A stretch of 64,000 nt of DNA from Pseudomonadota bacterium (GCA_018262095.1 JAGTRW010000012.1:18436-82435); one strand, 5' to 3'; positions 1-9,709 are shown, counted from the first letter of the stretch. A program made the numbers and translations. The notes: a model not told the origin generated them from the sequence alone.

Positions 1-570
1 GATCACCGCATGCTGCGCCAACTCGCTGGGGTGCTTGGGCAAGCCGTGTGCTTCGAGATATTGCGGCGAGGCGCACAAAACGATGCGCGTGCTCGCCAGT
101 TTCTTGCTGACCAGCGTCGAGCTTTCGAGCGACGCGATGCGGATGGCCACGTCATAGCCTTCTTCGACCAGATCGACCAAGCGGTCGGCCAGCGTGATGT
201 CGAGGGTGACCTGCGGATTTTGTTCCCTGAACAGTCCCCACAGCGGTGCCAGGTGAATAATGCCGAAGGTGAATGGCGCGTTGATCCGCAACAAGCCGCT
301 GGCGGCCTTGCTGCGTGACGTGATTTCTTCCTCAGCTTCCTGCAGCTCAGCGAGCAATTCTTTGCTGCGCGCGTAAAAGACCTGGCCTTCATCGGTCAAG
401 GAAAGCCGCCGCGTCGTCCGATGCAGCAGGCGTACGCCCAACCGGGTCTCCATCTCGACCACATAGCGCGACACCGCAGCCTTCGACATTTCCAGCGCGT
501 CCGCCGCTTTGACGAAGCTGCCCGCGTCGACCACCGCATTGAAGGTCTTCATTTCAAGGAATCGGTCCAC
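1..570 (-). CDS. LysR-family transcriptional regulator, C-terminus cut by the window edge
   Basis: This is a DNA-binding LysR-type regulator; 190 residues are visible, reading from a GTG at 570 off the left end. The N-terminus (MDRFLEMKTFNAVVDAGSF when GTG is read as Met) carries the family's winged helix-turn-helix (AADALEMSKAAVSRYVVEME). It continues into the effector-binding domain (LLRINAPFTFGIIHL, then DVAIRIASL). An in-frame ATG at 552 would remove six residues that are usual in this subgroup, so GTG is preferred. The target is unknown because the divergent neighbour is only a tRNA cluster. The family call is firm; the regulon cannot be inferred. Confidence 0.85.
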   Translation of the reverse strand, partial: MDRFLEMKTFNAVVDAGSFVKAADALEMSKAAVSRYVVEMETRLGVRLLHRTTRRLSLTDEGQVFYARSKELLAELQEAEEEITSRSKAASGLLRINAPFTFGIIHLAPLWGLFREQNPQVTLDITLADRLVDLVEEGYDVAIRIASLESSTLVSKKLASTRIVLCASPQYLEAHGLPKHPSELAQHAVI

Positions 571-734
571 ACTATCCTGCCAGTCGAAGCAATAATTCGA
601 GATTCTATTCGTTTGTCGCGAAATACCTAAGCAATAAGCTTGATTCCACGTACAGGGAAACGTCGAGCGGTCAAACCCATAGCAAAACGCCCTGTGATCT
701 CGTGGTTCGCACGAAATGACAGGGCGCTATATGT

Positions 735-811
735 TGGCGGAGTGGACGGGACTCGAACCCGCGACCCCCGGCGTGACAGGCCGGTATTCTAACCAACTGA
801 ACTACCACTCC
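735..811 (-). tRNA. tRNA-Asp(GTC)
   Basis: A 77-nt cloverleaf on the minus strand with encoded CCA. The anticodon loop CTGTCAC gives GTC. The T-arm GGTTCGAGTCC and the acceptor GGAGTGG pairing with CCACTCC are visible. It is the last of three tRNA genes downstream of gltX on the same strand. Confidence 0.97.
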
Positions 812-833
812 AGTACTGCATGCTGCAAAAACT

Positions 834-909
834 TGGCGTCCCCACGGGGATTCGAACCCCGGTACCTACCGTGAAAGGGTAGTGTCCTAGGCCTCTAGAC
901 GATGGGGAC
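834..909 (-). tRNA. tRNA-Glu(TTC)
   Basis: A 76-nt cloverleaf, minus strand, with encoded CCA. The acceptor GTCCCCA pairs with TGGGGAC and the anticodon loop CTTTCAC gives TTC. It is the substrate of glutamyl-tRNA synthetase, whose gene lies about 200 bp upstream on the same strand. Confidence 0.97.
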
Positions 910-942
910 CCGGACTAAAACGACTACTTTCTTTCGGCTTGT

Positions 943-1018
<76 letters not shown>

Positions 1019-1104
1019 CTGCTCGAAAGAAGGCCGCATTGTAGAGATCCGGCCAGCTCTTGTAAAGCGCTTTTTGAATTTTATTGAGTATTAGCGACAA
1101 GTTT

Positions 1105-2499
1105 TTAGTCGCGCGTCGCCACGCTCAGGCGCTTCAGTACCAACTCGCGCGGGAAAAGCGCAATCACCGCGTCGACCGACGGCGTGTGCGCCTGCCCGGT
1201 CAGCAGCACGCGCAGCGGCATCGCCAGCTTGGGCATTTTGAGCCCATGCGCGCCGATGCAGGTCTTGATCAGTGCGCCGATGGCCGGCGCTTCCCAGGCG
1301 ACGTCGCGAACGCCGGCGATGAAGTCGGCGAGCGCCGGCAGCGCTTCGGGGATCAGGTGCTGCGCCAGCGTCTCGGCGTTCGGTTGCAGGTCGATGTAGA
1401 ACGGTTCGGCGGCGTCGGCCAGTTCGTTGAGGTTGGTGGCGCGCTCCTTGTAGAGCCCGATGATGGCCGCCAGCGACGGCGTCGCGGTGACGGTGACGCC
1501 GCGCGCTGCGAGACGCGGTTCGACCAGCGCCGCCAGCCGCGCGTTGTCGGACGCCTTGAGGTAGTGGGCGTTGAGCCAGTTGAGCTTTTCGGTGTTGAAC
1601 TGCGCCGCCGACGGCGTGATGTGTTCGAGGTCGAACCACTCGCAGAACTGCTGCATCGAGAACACCTCGTCGTCGCCGTGCGACCAGCCCAGGCGGGCCA
1701 GATAGTTGAGCACCGCCTCGGGCAGGTAGCCCTCGTCGTCGTATTGCATCACGCTGACCGCGCCATGGCGCTTGGAGAGCTTCTGCCCGTCGTCGCCGAG
1801 GATCATCGAGAGGTGGGCGTAGATTGGCACCGGTGCGCCGAGCGCTTCGAGGATGTTGATCTGGCGCGGCGTGTTGTTGACGTGATCGTCGCCGCGGATG
1901 ACGTGGGTGATCCCCATTTCCCAGTCGTCGACGACGACGCAGAAGTTGTACGTCGGCGTGCCGTCGGCGCGCGCGATCACCAGGTCGTCGAGTTCGGCGT
2001 TGGCGATCTCGATGCGGCCCTTGACCATGTCGTCCCAGGCGACCACGCCCGAACTCGGATTGCGGAAACGCAGCACCGGCGTCATTCCTGCCGGCGGCGT
2101 CGGCAGCGTTTTGCCGGGCTCCGGGCGCCAGGTGCCGTCATAGCGCGGTTTCTTGCCGGCGGCGCGTTGCTCCTCGCGCATGCGTTCGAGCTCGTCGGGC
2201 GTCGTGTAGCAGGGGTAGGCGGCGCCCGAGTCGACCATCGTCTTGAGCACTTCCTTGTAGCGGTCCATGCGCTGCATCTGGTAGAACGGGCCTTCGTCGT
2301 AGTTCAAGCCGAGCCAGTTCATGCCGTCGAGAATCGCCTGCACGGCTTGTGGCGTCGAGCGTGCGACGTCGGTGTCTTCGACGCGCAGAACGAATTTCCC
2401 GCCGTGATGGCGGGCGAAGGCCCACGAGAAAAGGGCGGTGCGCGCGCCGCCAATGTGCAGGAAACCGGTCGGGGAGGGGGCAAAACGGGTGCGGATCAT
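1105..2499 (-). CDS. gltX: Glutamyl-tRNA synthetase
   Basis: A class I aminoacyl-tRNA synthetase of 464 residues that charges tRNA-Glu with glutamate in the cytoplasm. The N-terminus [20 protein letters not shown] contains the HIGH-type signature (HIGG), and KLSKRHG is the KMSKS-type loop. Length is normal for bacterial GltX. The ATG at 2499 is the canonical start because the family begins [11 protein letters not shown]. Three tRNA genes, including tRNA-Glu(TTC), follow on the same strand, so co-transcription is possible. Confidence 0.97.
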   Translation of the reverse strand: MIRTRFAPSPTGFLHIGGARTALFSWAFARHHGGKFVLRVEDTDVARSTPQAVQAILDGMNWLGLNYDEGPFYQMQRMDRYKEVLKTMVDSGAAYPCYTTPDELERMREEQRAAGKKPRYDGTWRPEPGKTLPTPPAGMTPVLRFRNPSSGVVAWDDMVKGRIEIANAELDDLVIARADGTPTYNFCVVVDDWEMGITHVIRGDDHVNNTPRQINILEALGAPVPIYAHLSMILGDDGQKLSKRHGAVSVMQYDDEGYLPEAVLNYLARLGWSHGDDEVFSMQQFCEWFDLEHITPSAAQFNTEKLNWLNAHYLKASDNARLAALVEPRLAARGVTVTATPSLAAIIGLYKERATNLNELADAAEPFYIDLQPNAETLAQHLIPEALPALADFIAGVRDVAWEAPAIGALIKTCIGAHGLKMPKLAMPLRVLLTGQAHTPSVDAVIALFPRELVLKRLSVATRD

Positions 2500-2596
2500 G
2501 ATCTGTGGCCCAAAAGCGGAAAACGCGTATTGTAAAGTAAAGCACTCTTCAAATTGACCGCCCGGCCGAGTTGTGGTTAAATCCCGTCCCTCGAGC

Positions 2597-2671
2597 GGGC
2601 GGTTAGCTCAGTGGTAGAGCACTGCCTTCACACGGCAGGGGTCACTGGTTCGAACCCAGTACCGCCCACCA
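2597..2671 (+). tRNA. tRNA-Val(CAC)
   Basis: A 75-nt cloverleaf on the plus strand with encoded CCA. The acceptor GGGCGGT pairs with ACCGCCC, and the anticodon loop TTCACAC gives CAC. It lies 33 nt before the first copy of a repeat that reappears 7.2 kb downstream. Confidence 0.95.
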
Positions 2672-2703
2672 TGATTCAAAAATACGAAACCCGCATTGTC
2701 CCG

Positions 2704-2808
2704 GGAACCATAACTTTGCCGTTTGGCAACGATATGCTTCCAAAATCGAGGGGCAAGGATATGCTTCCAAGTAAAAGCCAACCGGATTACGGTTGGCTTT
2801 TTGCTTTT
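2704..2808 (+). repeat. Repeat copy A: insertion-sequence-end-like motifs plus terminator hairpin
   Basis: Positions 2724-2808 match 9939-10023 at 82 of 85 positions in direct orientation. Inside are two tandem 17-bp motifs, GGCAACGATATGCTTCC at 2725 and GGCAAGGATATGCTTCC at 2752, with a 27-bp period. An inverted relative at 2704-2720 (GGAACCATAACTTTGCC) is separated from the first by only 4 bp. Short repeated motifs near element ends are typical of IS21-family transposase binding sites; no transposase gene is present, so this identity is inferred. Confidence 0.7.
2773..2802 (+). terminator. Intrinsic terminator after tRNA-Val
   Basis: A perfect 12-bp stem, AAAAGCCAACCG with CGGTTGGCTTTT, has a 5-nt loop and ends in a T run. 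Its A and T tracts make it bidirectional. It forms the right part of the repeated unit, so its copy at 9988-10017 is the same hairpin with one G-U pair. Confidence 0.8.
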
Positions 2809-3148
2809 CTGCCCTACAAAAACCTCGACTACGAATTGTCGCTCTCGCCTAACGGTCTTCTCGGCAGGTTTTCGGTGCCTGAGCTGCCGTTGCCGGGATT
2901 GGTAATGCCGGGCAGCAATGCGCCGGTCAACTGCCGTTCAGGTGGAAATCACGCAGAAGGTCCGCTTACCCATTCGGCGAACTCTCACACCCGACCCATT
3001 TCGGTCCGTCAGCTTTTCACAAAGTGGCCGGTCAGCGAAACCGAGGCTCCGCGAGTAGAATGCTCCAAAGCCGCCGTTGCTGACCTCACACTCCCGGCCA
3101 TCAACGGACCGTCGCCGGTTCCATGAACCAGCCAATAAAGGGACTACC
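2809..3148. other. Intergenic, degenerate repeat-like sequence
   Basis: No gene is seen. An open frame runs through from the tRNA but lacks a start and any domain, so it is treated as chance. Around 2873-2890 the sequence GGCAGGTTTTCGGTGCC is related to stretches at about 10072 and 28989, which suggests a scattered decayed intergenic element. Confidence 0.4.
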
Positions 3149-3796
3149 ATGACCAAAAGCATCAGAAAAATCATCGTTGCAACGCTTCTTTCTGTTGGTG
3201 TTGTATGCGGTGCACATGCGGCAAAGCCGGCGAAGCCTGCCAGTCAAATCACGAAACCAGCCCCTGTTGAGGCGGAGGAAGTTTCCACCGTGCCCCTTGA
3301 ATTCAAGGGGTTGCTTGTTGGTAGTCAGGTACCTATTGAGAAAATTAGGCAAGTGCTCCCAATGGGATGCGCAGGGGCAAAGGATATGTGCGAATGGGAG
3401 CGAAAGAATATCCCTGATCGCTTTGAGATGTCTTGTCGTGATTATAAGGATCACACGTCTTGCATGGGGGTTACAACGATTGCCGGGGCGATGGCAGACG
3501 TATCAACAACAACGCAGCAAGATGGCGCACTGGCCGACATCTCCATGACCATTTCTGTGAACCTGTATAGTACGGTAATGGAAGCTTTGGAGGAAAAGTA
3601 CGGAAAACCCACCATTATTGACAGGGAAATCGTGTCAAATGGGTTCGGCGCTCACGCAGAAAACGTCACCAGCACTTGGATGCGCCGGGATGGCACGCAT
3701 TTGATGGTGATGAAATATGCGGGGAAGCTTACTCAATCCATGATTGTTTTCGGCACGAAGAAGGAAAAGACTAAGCCAAACACGAAAGATTTGTAA
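3149..3796 (+). CDS. Hypothetical secreted protein
   Basis: A 215-residue protein of unknown function. The N-terminus MTKSIRKIIVATLLSVGVVC followed by GAHA-AKPAKP looks like a Sec signal peptide cleaved near residue 24. The mature part starts with an Ala/Pro/Lys-rich linker and has a compact domain with several cysteines (MGCAGAKDMCEW, MSCRDYKDHTSCMG). Cysteine pairing in the periplasm is plausible. The ATG at 3149 is chosen because it starts the signal peptide and has AAAGGG upstream; an in-frame start at 3077 would bury the signal. The base composition is more AT-rich than the flanking genes, which fits an acquired islet. Confidence 0.6.
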   Translation: MTKSIRKIIVATLLSVGVVCGAHAAKPAKPASQITKPAPVEAEEVSTVPLEFKGLLVGSQVPIEKIRQVLPMGCAGAKDMCEWERKNIPDRFEMSCRDYKDHTSCMGVTTIAGAMADVSTTTQQDGALADISMTISVNLYSTVMEALEEKYGKPTIIDREIVSNGFGAHAENVTSTWMRRDGTHLMVMKYAGKLTQSMIVFGTKKEKTKPNTKDL

Positions 3797-4300
3797 AATA
3801 ATCCTTAGAATCAGTAGTGTCCTGTTAAAACGATACCCATGAGCTTGAAACCAAGAACTGGTGCGGCATTCGGAGAATTTTTGTGTATCTCCGATTTGAA
3901 CGGTGAATTGCCGATGAGGAAGTCTTCTGGCTTTGCTTTCGACGGAGACGCCGATGAACCTCGGCAAGACGTTGTTCGCCCAACTCATGGGCTTTCTGCC
4001 CTGGAAGACTTTTCATCGCATCGGCGATCGCTACGTCAAGTCGATGAGGCGAGACACGTAGATGCCAGAACATGCGAATTCAGAATGTTTTTGGCGGCAC
4101 CAGCGCAGCTAGCTTTACCGCAAATGATGATGACAGCTCAGGGTCGCGACACGACCGCTACCTCTTCGATTTCATCTCCGGAAAGCAGTCAGTGAAATTT
4201 CGCACCCCGAAAGTTGCCTGACATCACCGAGTATTTTCGACACTTTGCGGTCGATCAGGCATTGGAAAAGCGGACTTTCGACTACGGGTTGCTAATTCAG
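3797..4300. other. Intergenic region with transposase debris
   Basis: It holds the IS4-type fragment listed separately. After it lies an open frame at 4072-4221 (49 codons, beginning MRIQNVFGGTSAASF), which I cannot assign and which may be the tail of a lost gene. No promoter or terminator was recognised. Confidence 0.4.
3954..4061 (+). pseudogene. IS4-type transposase N-terminal fragment
   Basis: The 35-codon frame MNLGKTLFAQLMGFLPWKTF continuing HRIGDRYVKSMRR matches the conserved N-terminus of IS4-family transposases of the DUF4372-containing group (known style: M-N-x-G-K-T-L-F-A-Q-x-M-x-F-x-P-W). It ends at a TAG at 4059, and no downstream DDE domain is found. The element is a dead remnant and shows past insertion activity inside the repeat-flanked islet. 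Confidence 0.65.
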
Positions 4301-5200
4301 TTAGGGAACCGGTCCGCGCGCCTCTCCAACAAGCCAGTCGACGAAGCCGGCAACCAGATTTCCGGCTTCGGCCTGACGTGGGATTATCGCGACATAACCC
4401 GTTTGCGGAACCCGGATGTCCGGCAGCGGCGTCATCAGCCTTCCGCTGGCAATGTCGATATCCAGCATCGGCAGCGGGCCGATCCCGATGCCGAGCCCGT
4501 CTTCCACGGCTTGGCGCGCCACGAAAAAGTGATCAAATATCTGACGGGGGAGTCCGGCAAGATGTTGGAGTCCGGCCGCCTCGAGCCAGTTCGCCCAATC
4601 GCCGGCGCGAGTTTCGCTCGCAAACAGCGTATGGCCCTCGATGTCAGCCGGCTTCAGGATCGGCCGATGCGCGAATAGCGCGGGGCTCATGATCAGCGTG
4701 TCCACGTCATCCAGCAATGGAACGATGCGGTGCTGCGGCCATACATCCGCTCGAGCGACACCGCGCCGAATCGCCAAGTCGACGCCACCGCGCAATTCCT
4801 CGAGCACACACGAAACCGTCGTAACCGCGACTTCGACGTGCGGATGATCTGCGTGGTAGCGATTGAGCCGTGGAATCAGCCAGCGCATCGCGAGGCTAGT
4901 CGGAGCGCTTACACGCAAGATGCGTCGCGCGCCAGGTCGGCCGCAAGCTTCCGCCGCAACAGCCAGGCGATCGAACGAAAGGCCGACCTCTGCGGCGAAT
5001 ATCTTCGCCATTGGCGTCGCGACCATGCAGCGGCCGTCTCTCGTGAAGAGCCTCTGCCCTAGCCAGCTTTCGAGCGCAGCGATTTGCCGGCTCACTGCGC
5101 CATGGGTTAGACCAAGTTCGGCTCCTGCTTCGGCATAGCTGCCTGTCCGAGCAGCGACCTCGAAGATGCGAAGGGCGTTTAAAGGGGGAAGGCGGCGCAT
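4301..5200 (-). CDS. LysR-family transcriptional regulator (GcvA-like)
   Basis: A full-length 299-residue LysR regulator. The N-terminus MRRLPPLNALRIFEVAARTG with the helix-turn-helix YAEAGAELGLTHGAVSRQIA is typical of the GcvA/AmpR subgroup. The C-terminal co-inducer domain starts around residue 90 (RILRVSAPTSLAMRWLIP). It is divergent from the MFS transporter gene, with about 135 bp between the chosen starts, so it probably controls that gene and perhaps the dehydrogenase behind it. The effector is unknown. Confidence 0.88.
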   Translation of the reverse strand: MRRLPPLNALRIFEVAARTGSYAEAGAELGLTHGAVSRQIAALESWLGQRLFTRDGRCMVATPMAKIFAAEVGLSFDRLAVAAEACGRPGARRILRVSAPTSLAMRWLIPRLNRYHADHPHVEVAVTTVSCVLEELRGGVDLAIRRGVARADVWPQHRIVPLLDDVDTLIMSPALFAHRPILKPADIEGHTLFASETRAGDWANWLEAAGLQHLAGLPRQIFDHFFVARQAVEDGLGIGIGPLPMLDIDIASGRLMTPLPDIRVPQTGYVAIIPRQAEAGNLVAGFVDWLVGEARGPVP

Positions 5201-5335
5201 TTTAACTCGTGAGTAAAAGTAACGTTATGCGTGACTAAAAGCATACTAGTCGATAATTGCTCACACATGTACGATTCGTTTGAAAAACGCTACAACCGAA
5301 TAACCCACCTCACGTTTCCGCTAGCCCAGCCAATA

Positions 5336-6523
5336 ATGGAACCAAGAAATCGATGGAGCACACAAAAACGCAGCCTGGTAGGTGCTTGCCTCACTCACGC
5401 GCTTCATGACGGCTACACCGATGGTCTCTATGCCTTCCTGCCCGCATGGCAGGCGCAATTTAGCCTTTCTTATGCGGCGCTGGCCGCCGTTCGCGCCCTG
5501 TATTACGCGACGATGGGGGGCTTCCAGCTTCCGGCCGACCGTCTCCTGAGCGGCTTGTCACCGCGAACAGCACTGATCCTGTCGACCGTCGTCGCCGCGG
5601 CTGGCTTGTTGATCATGGCGCTGCCGTTCGGTTTTTCGGGGCTTTGCGTCGGCCTCGTCGTAGCCGGCATCGGATCGAGCATCCAGCACCCACGGGGCTC
5701 GATGCTCGTCACCAACAGTTATGGCACGGCGTCGCGACGTCCGCTCGGCATCTACAATTTTTCGGGCGACCTCGGAAAAGCCGTGCTGCCGACGCTCATT
5801 GCCGTGCTATTGCCGATCCTCGCGTGGCAATCGGTGTTGGGCCTGATGGCCGTGTTGGGGATTACTCTGGCCGTCGCTCTGGTATCGCTGCCGCCGGCGG
5901 CTGCCGTCATCAGGAATGCCACGGGAGCGGCCACCGCCGGGCGCGGCCGCAACGGCTTCGGCATTCTGATGACGATAGGTGCACTCGATACGGCGACCCG
6001 CATGGGGTATTTGCTGTTTCTGCCCTTTCTTATCCGTGGTCGGGGCGGAGACTTGCCGACGGTCGGCATCGCACTCGCCCTGCTGTTCATCGGCGGAGCC
6101 TTCGGCAAGGCGAGCTGCGGCAGGCTCGGCGAGTGCCTGGGGGTTGTCAGGAGCGTCATGATGACGGAAGCTGCGACAGCCCTGCTGATCGCGGCAACGC
6201 TGGTCACGCCGCTGACGCCAACGCTCATCCTGTTGCCGTTACTCGGTATCGTACTCAACGGCACCTCTTCGGTACTCTACGGCTCCGTGCCGGAGCTTTC
6301 AGATGGCGATACGGGCCGGGCCTTCGCGCTCTTCTATACGAGCGTGATCGGCTCGGGAGGTATTGCGCCGATACTCTACGGTGCGCTCGCCGATCACACC
6401 AGCCAGACGACCGGCGTCCTGGCCTCGGCGGCGACCGCCGCCCTGATCGTTCCACTTGTATTGATGCTGCGGTCCCATCTGCACTGCTCCAGAGTAGGCC
6501 GCTCAGAAAGATATGCAGCCTGA
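5336..6523 (+). CDS. MFS transporter
   Basis: A major facilitator superfamily permease of 395 residues with about 12 hydrophobic segments, for example ALILSTVVAAAGLLIMALPF and LPTLIAVLLPILAWQSVLGL. The N-terminal part (LTHALHDGYTDGLYAFLP) resembles fosmidomycin-resistance-type exporters, but the substrate cannot be read from sequence. The ATG at 5336 is chosen because it precedes the first membrane segment closely; a GTG at 5231 in the same frame would add 35 polar residues. The gene is divergent from the LysR regulator and its end overlaps the upstream in-frame extension of the next gene, so it probably forms an operon with the dehydrogenase. Confidence 0.8.
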   Translation: MEPRNRWSTQKRSLVGACLTHALHDGYTDGLYAFLPAWQAQFSLSYAALAAVRALYYATMGGFQLPADRLLSGLSPRTALILSTVVAAAGLLIMALPFGFSGLCVGLVVAGIGSSIQHPRGSMLVTNSYGTASRRPLGIYNFSGDLGKAVLPTLIAVLLPILAWQSVLGLMAVLGITLAVALVSLPPAAAVIRNATGAATAGRGRNGFGILMTIGALDTATRMGYLLFLPFLIRGRGGDLPTVGIALALLFIGGAFGKASCGRLGECLGVVRSVMMTEAATALLIAATLVTPLTPTLILLPLLGIVLNGTSSVLYGSVPELSDGDTGRAFALFYTSVIGSGGIAPILYGALADHTSQTTGVLASAATAALIVPLVLMLRSHLHCSRVGRSERYAA

Positions 6524-6551
6524 TATTGATAAAAACGAGGAGGTAATAAAT

Positions 6552-7454
6552 ATGCAAGTAGGATTTATCGGTCTGGGACGCATGGGGTTCCCCATGGCAC
6601 ACAACCTCATCAAGGCAGGACACTCGGTGGTAGCGCACAACCGAAGCAGGGGGCCCGTCGACCGCTTGGTCGCCCTAGGGGCTCGGCCCGCATCGTCACC
6701 TGCGGAGGTTGCACGTTCGGTGGATATCCTTGTTTCCTGCGTTCTGACACCCGAACAGGTCGAACAAATCTACCTCGGGCCGGAGGGAGCGATCGAGGGG
6801 GCGCGCGCAGGTCAGGTTTTCATCGATACGAGCACGATTTATCCGATGACCAGTAGAAAAATTGAGGAAGCACTCAGCGCCATAGGGGTTTCCTTCATCG
6901 ACGCGCCTGTCAGCGGCGGGCCGCAGGGCGCGGAGAGTGGGACGCTCAGTGTCATGGTGGGCGCCGATACGGCGGCACTGAATAAGGCCCGCTCGGTCCT
7001 TGAGGTATTCGGGAAAAACATTTTCCATATGGGGCCGGTGGGAGCGGGCTGCTCAACCAAGATCTGCAACCAGATCCTCACCGGAACCGCACACGTCCTG
7101 GTGGCAGAGGCCATGGTGCTCGGAACGAAGCTCGGCCTCGACCCGCAGATGCTGTTCGAGGTGTTGCATCTCAGCTCGGGACAGTGCCGTGCTCTCGACC
7201 GAGCCGTACCCGAGGCCATTCTGCCTCGTAATTTCGACGCAGCCTATACGGTCAACGGAATGGTCAAGGACCTCGAGTGCGCCATCCGGACGGCCAGGGA
7301 GAATGGTGTGAGGCTATTACTACCAGCGCTGGCGCAGCAGATCTACGTGGAAGCGCGAGGTTTGGGGCACAGCGAGCAGCATCTTGCGGCGGTTATCATC
7401 CCCATGGAGAAAATTGCCGGGGTCGAGGTGGGGAGAAAAGAGCCGCTGAAGTAA
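6552..7454 (+). CDS. NAD(P)-dependent beta-hydroxyacid dehydrogenase (3-hydroxyisobutyrate dehydrogenase family)
   Basis: A soluble 300-residue oxidoreductase. The Rossmann motif GLGRMGFPMAHNLIKAGH starts at residue 7. The substrate-binding signature FIDAPVSGGPQGAESGTLSV and the catalytic-lysine region GAGCSTKICNQIL follow in family order. The ATG at 6552 has a strong ribosome-binding site (GAGGAGG, 6537-6543, 8 nt away). Members oxidise 3-hydroxyisobutyrate, tartronate semialdehyde or related hydroxyacids; the specific substrate is not decidable. The MFS gene upstream may import or export the substrate, which is an inference from adjacency. Confidence 0.87.
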   Translation: MQVGFIGLGRMGFPMAHNLIKAGHSVVAHNRSRGPVDRLVALGARPASSPAEVARSVDILVSCVLTPEQVEQIYLGPEGAIEGARAGQVFIDTSTIYPMTSRKIEEALSAIGVSFIDAPVSGGPQGAESGTLSVMVGADTAALNKARSVLEVFGKNIFHMGPVGAGCSTKICNQILTGTAHVLVAEAMVLGTKLGLDPQMLFEVLHLSSGQCRALDRAVPEAILPRNFDAAYTVNGMVKDLECAIRTARENGVRLLLPALAQQIYVEARGLGHSEQHLAAVIIPMEKIAGVEVGRKEPLK

Positions 7455-7736
7455 CCGGGGTGAGCTAGTCCGCTTTTCGTGGGGCTCCGAGGGATTGGTG
7501 AGCGGTGTTGCGCCACAGTCCCCAAGGACTGTGAATGCTGCCCGCTCGGACAGAGCCTCTGTCGGCCAAATTTTCCGGGGAACGACTGCTTTGGAGCGCA
7601 TTCTTGACCAGCAGCTCCTGGCCGATTGTACGCATAGAGCATCAAGCTGATAAGCCGCCCTACAACGAGAGAGTGTATATTTGCGCGGAATTTTGACCCA
7701 ATTTACGAGGCAGCATGGGGCTGCCAGAGGCCTGAC

Positions 7737-9080
7737 ATGAATTTTTCTCGAAGAGATTTTATTAGAACGCTGGGCGCGGGCGCGGGGATGTGTCTTGCGG
7801 GGCTGGGCATTCCCGGATGCTCGGGCGGCGCGGGGGGCGACTTCGCATCGTCGGACCCTAGCGCTACGCCTTTGTGGCCTGCGGGTAACGCCAGGAACAA
7901 GATCGTCGTCATAAGCGATCTTCACCTCGGCATAGACGACAAGTACACCGAAAACCTAAAAAACCGTCCTCTGCTTATTAGGTTTTTGCAATGCCTGCAA
8001 AACACCAGCGATGTACGAGAACTGGTGATTGCCGGTGATTTTCTGGATGAGTGGTATTTGCCTGTTTATTATCCCGTCTATACGGATCAATCTCTGTTTT
8101 ACAAGAGTGTGATCGCCAATAATCAGGGCGTTTTCAATGAACTAAACAATGTGATTGCCAGTGGAATAAAGCTGGTTTACGTTCCCGGAAATCATGATCT
8201 GACCTTGGCGGCAGATGTTTTGCAGGAAGCGCTCCCTGGGTTGCTTCAGGCGAGGGATGTCAAAGGGCTTGGCGCCTACTATACCGGCGACCGCAATGAA
8301 ATCGTCATCGAGCATGGCCACCGCTACGATATGTTTTCCGCGCCCGACACTCTCTCCAACGCACAACTGTGCGGAAATGAAAATACGATCCTGCCTGCCG
8401 GCTATTTTTACGCCCGCTATGCCGCAACCTGGGTGCTTGAGGGGCGTCCGAGCGCTGCAAAAAGTCTGCCCGAGGTGACAAACATACCCGATATAAACAA
8501 CACGGATCAGTATGGCGCCTATTTGTATTATGCGACGCTGAAAAAAATATCGACGCGGATGACGCCCTACGAGAGCCTTTCCGAAAAGATATTCAATATG
8601 CGCATCTGCGGATTTCACGATGCCTACAGTTATCTTGATTTCTATCCGGCGCAGCAGGCGGACGGAACGATTTCAGCGCCGCTGCTGTTCCGAAATATTC
8701 AACGTACCTGGGCCGGGCGTCAGACGCTTAATCAAGTCAAGGTTCCCGACAGCTTCATTGAGGCCGTCACGGGGGCCCTTGCGTTTGAGTCATTTTTCAA
8801 GCAGGCCAAGGCGCAGTATCTCGAAAATCCCGCTGAAAAAGTGGACGTGGTTGTGTTCGGGCATACCCATGTGCCGTCCTATCGGGACATTGGCAATGGC
8901 AAATGCTACCTAAACTCCGGAACGTGGATAGACCATAATCTCAATTATCCGAATGCTGACCGTACCTTCGCGGTGATAACGACTGGCGAGCAGGATACGA
9001 CCGCAGTTTACAGCTTCGTCGAGGAGGGCTCAGTCGTCAATGTCACGATAAGCGTCAGTGCGGTGTCCCCCCAGAATTGA
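7737..9080 (+). CDS. Tat-exported metallophosphoesterase
   Basis: A 447-residue calcineurin-like phosphoesterase. The N-terminus has a twin-arginine motif (SRRDFIR, residues 4-10) followed by a hydrophobic core and PGCSGG, so export by Tat and possible lipidation at Cys28 are likely. Metal-binding motifs appear in family order: DLHLG (61-65), GDFLDEW (100-106), GNHD (151-154), EHGHRYD (192-198) and GHTHVPSY near the C-terminus. The substrate is unknown; it may act on nucleotides or phosphodiesters in the periplasm. A 280-bp gap precedes it, so it probably has its own promoter. The coding style is AT-richer than the core genes. Confidence 0.85.
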   Translation: MNFSRRDFIRTLGAGAGMCLAGLGIPGCSGGAGGDFASSDPSATPLWPAGNARNKIVVISDLHLGIDDKYTENLKNRPLLIRFLQCLQNTSDVRELVIAGDFLDEWYLPVYYPVYTDQSLFYKSVIANNQGVFNELNNVIASGIKLVYVPGNHDLTLAADVLQEALPGLLQARDVKGLGAYYTGDRNEIVIEHGHRYDMFSAPDTLSNAQLCGNENTILPAGYFYARYAATWVLEGRPSAAKSLPEVTNIPDINNTDQYGAYLYYATLKKISTRMTPYESLSEKIFNMRICGFHDAYSYLDFYPAQQADGTISAPLLFRNIQRTWAGRQTLNQVKVPDSFIEAVTGALAFESFFKQAKAQYLENPAEKVDVVVFGHTHVPSYRDIGNGKCYLNSGTWIDHNLNYPNADRTFAVITTGEQDTTAVYSFVEEGSVVNVTISVSAVSPQN

Positions 9081-9178
9081 GGAGTACGTCCTTCTCCCAA
9101 AAAGTGCTCGACAGAGCAAGAAAAAGTGACGTGAAATCACCAGTTCCGAATTTAGGCAACCAAAATTGAGACGATGCC

Positions 9179-9709
9179 ATGGCCGATAAGAAAATCACTT
9201 TAGAAATGGCTGACGCCTACGATATACCAACCTTCAAGAAGGAACTTCAAGAATCCTTCGCCCTAGCAGTGGTGGATGAATTCGGATCCTTACCAGACGG
9301 GCCAATCCCTTCGGAAAACGATCTGGACAGTTCTATGAATGCACGAGGTAGCGTCGTTCTGCGAATTCTGTGCGATGGCCAAAAGGTAGGTGGTGCTGTG
9401 TTAATCATCGACGAGCAGACTCAGAATAATTCTCTCGACCTGTTTTTTATAAGAGCAAGGGAGCATGGTCGCGGCTTAGGGAATAAAGCATGGTTTGCTA
9501 TTGAAAAGCGATATCCGGAAACAAAAACTTGGCAGACTTACACGCCATACTTTGAAAAGAGAAACATCCATTTTTACGTCAATAAATGTGGATTCAAAAT
9601 AATCGAGTTTTTCAACAAATATCACTCAGATCCAAACCATCCCTGTTCCGAAGATTTTCCCGGACATGACGAAGCGTTTCGGTTCGAGAAGATGATGCAA
9701 AGAGATTAA
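9179..9709 (+). CDS. GNAT-family N-acetyltransferase-like protein
   Basis: A 176-residue protein with the layout of a GNAT domain. A central strand (KVGGAVLIIDEQTQNNSLDL) leads to the acetyl-CoA loop region REHGRGLGNKAWFAIEKRYP, and the C-terminal part FYVNKCGFKIIEFF is a typical closing strand. The acceptor substrate is not predictable. It is notably AT-rich compared with flanking core genes and is the last gene before repeat copy B. Confidence 0.65.
   Translation: MADKKITLEMADAYDIPTFKKELQESFALAVVDEFGSLPDGPIPSENDLDSSMNARGSVVLRILCDGQKVGGAVLIIDEQTQNNSLDLFFIRAREHGRGLGNKAWFAIEKRYPETKTWQTYTPYFEKRNIHFYVNKCGFKIIEFFNKYHSDPNHPCSEDFPGHDEAFRFEKMMQRD

Noticed and set aside
1084..2535. Long open frame opposite gltX
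   Set aside because: It is the Arg/Val/Asp-rich antisense shadow of a GC-rich gene with a clear glutamyl-tRNA synthetase on the other strand.
2611..3126. Open frame running from inside tRNA-Val
   Set aside because: It overlaps the tRNA and a terminator, has no ribosome-binding site and no domain.
4072..4221. 49-codon frame after the IS4 fragment
   Set aside because: No ribosome-binding site and no recognised family; kept only as a note in the intergenic entry.
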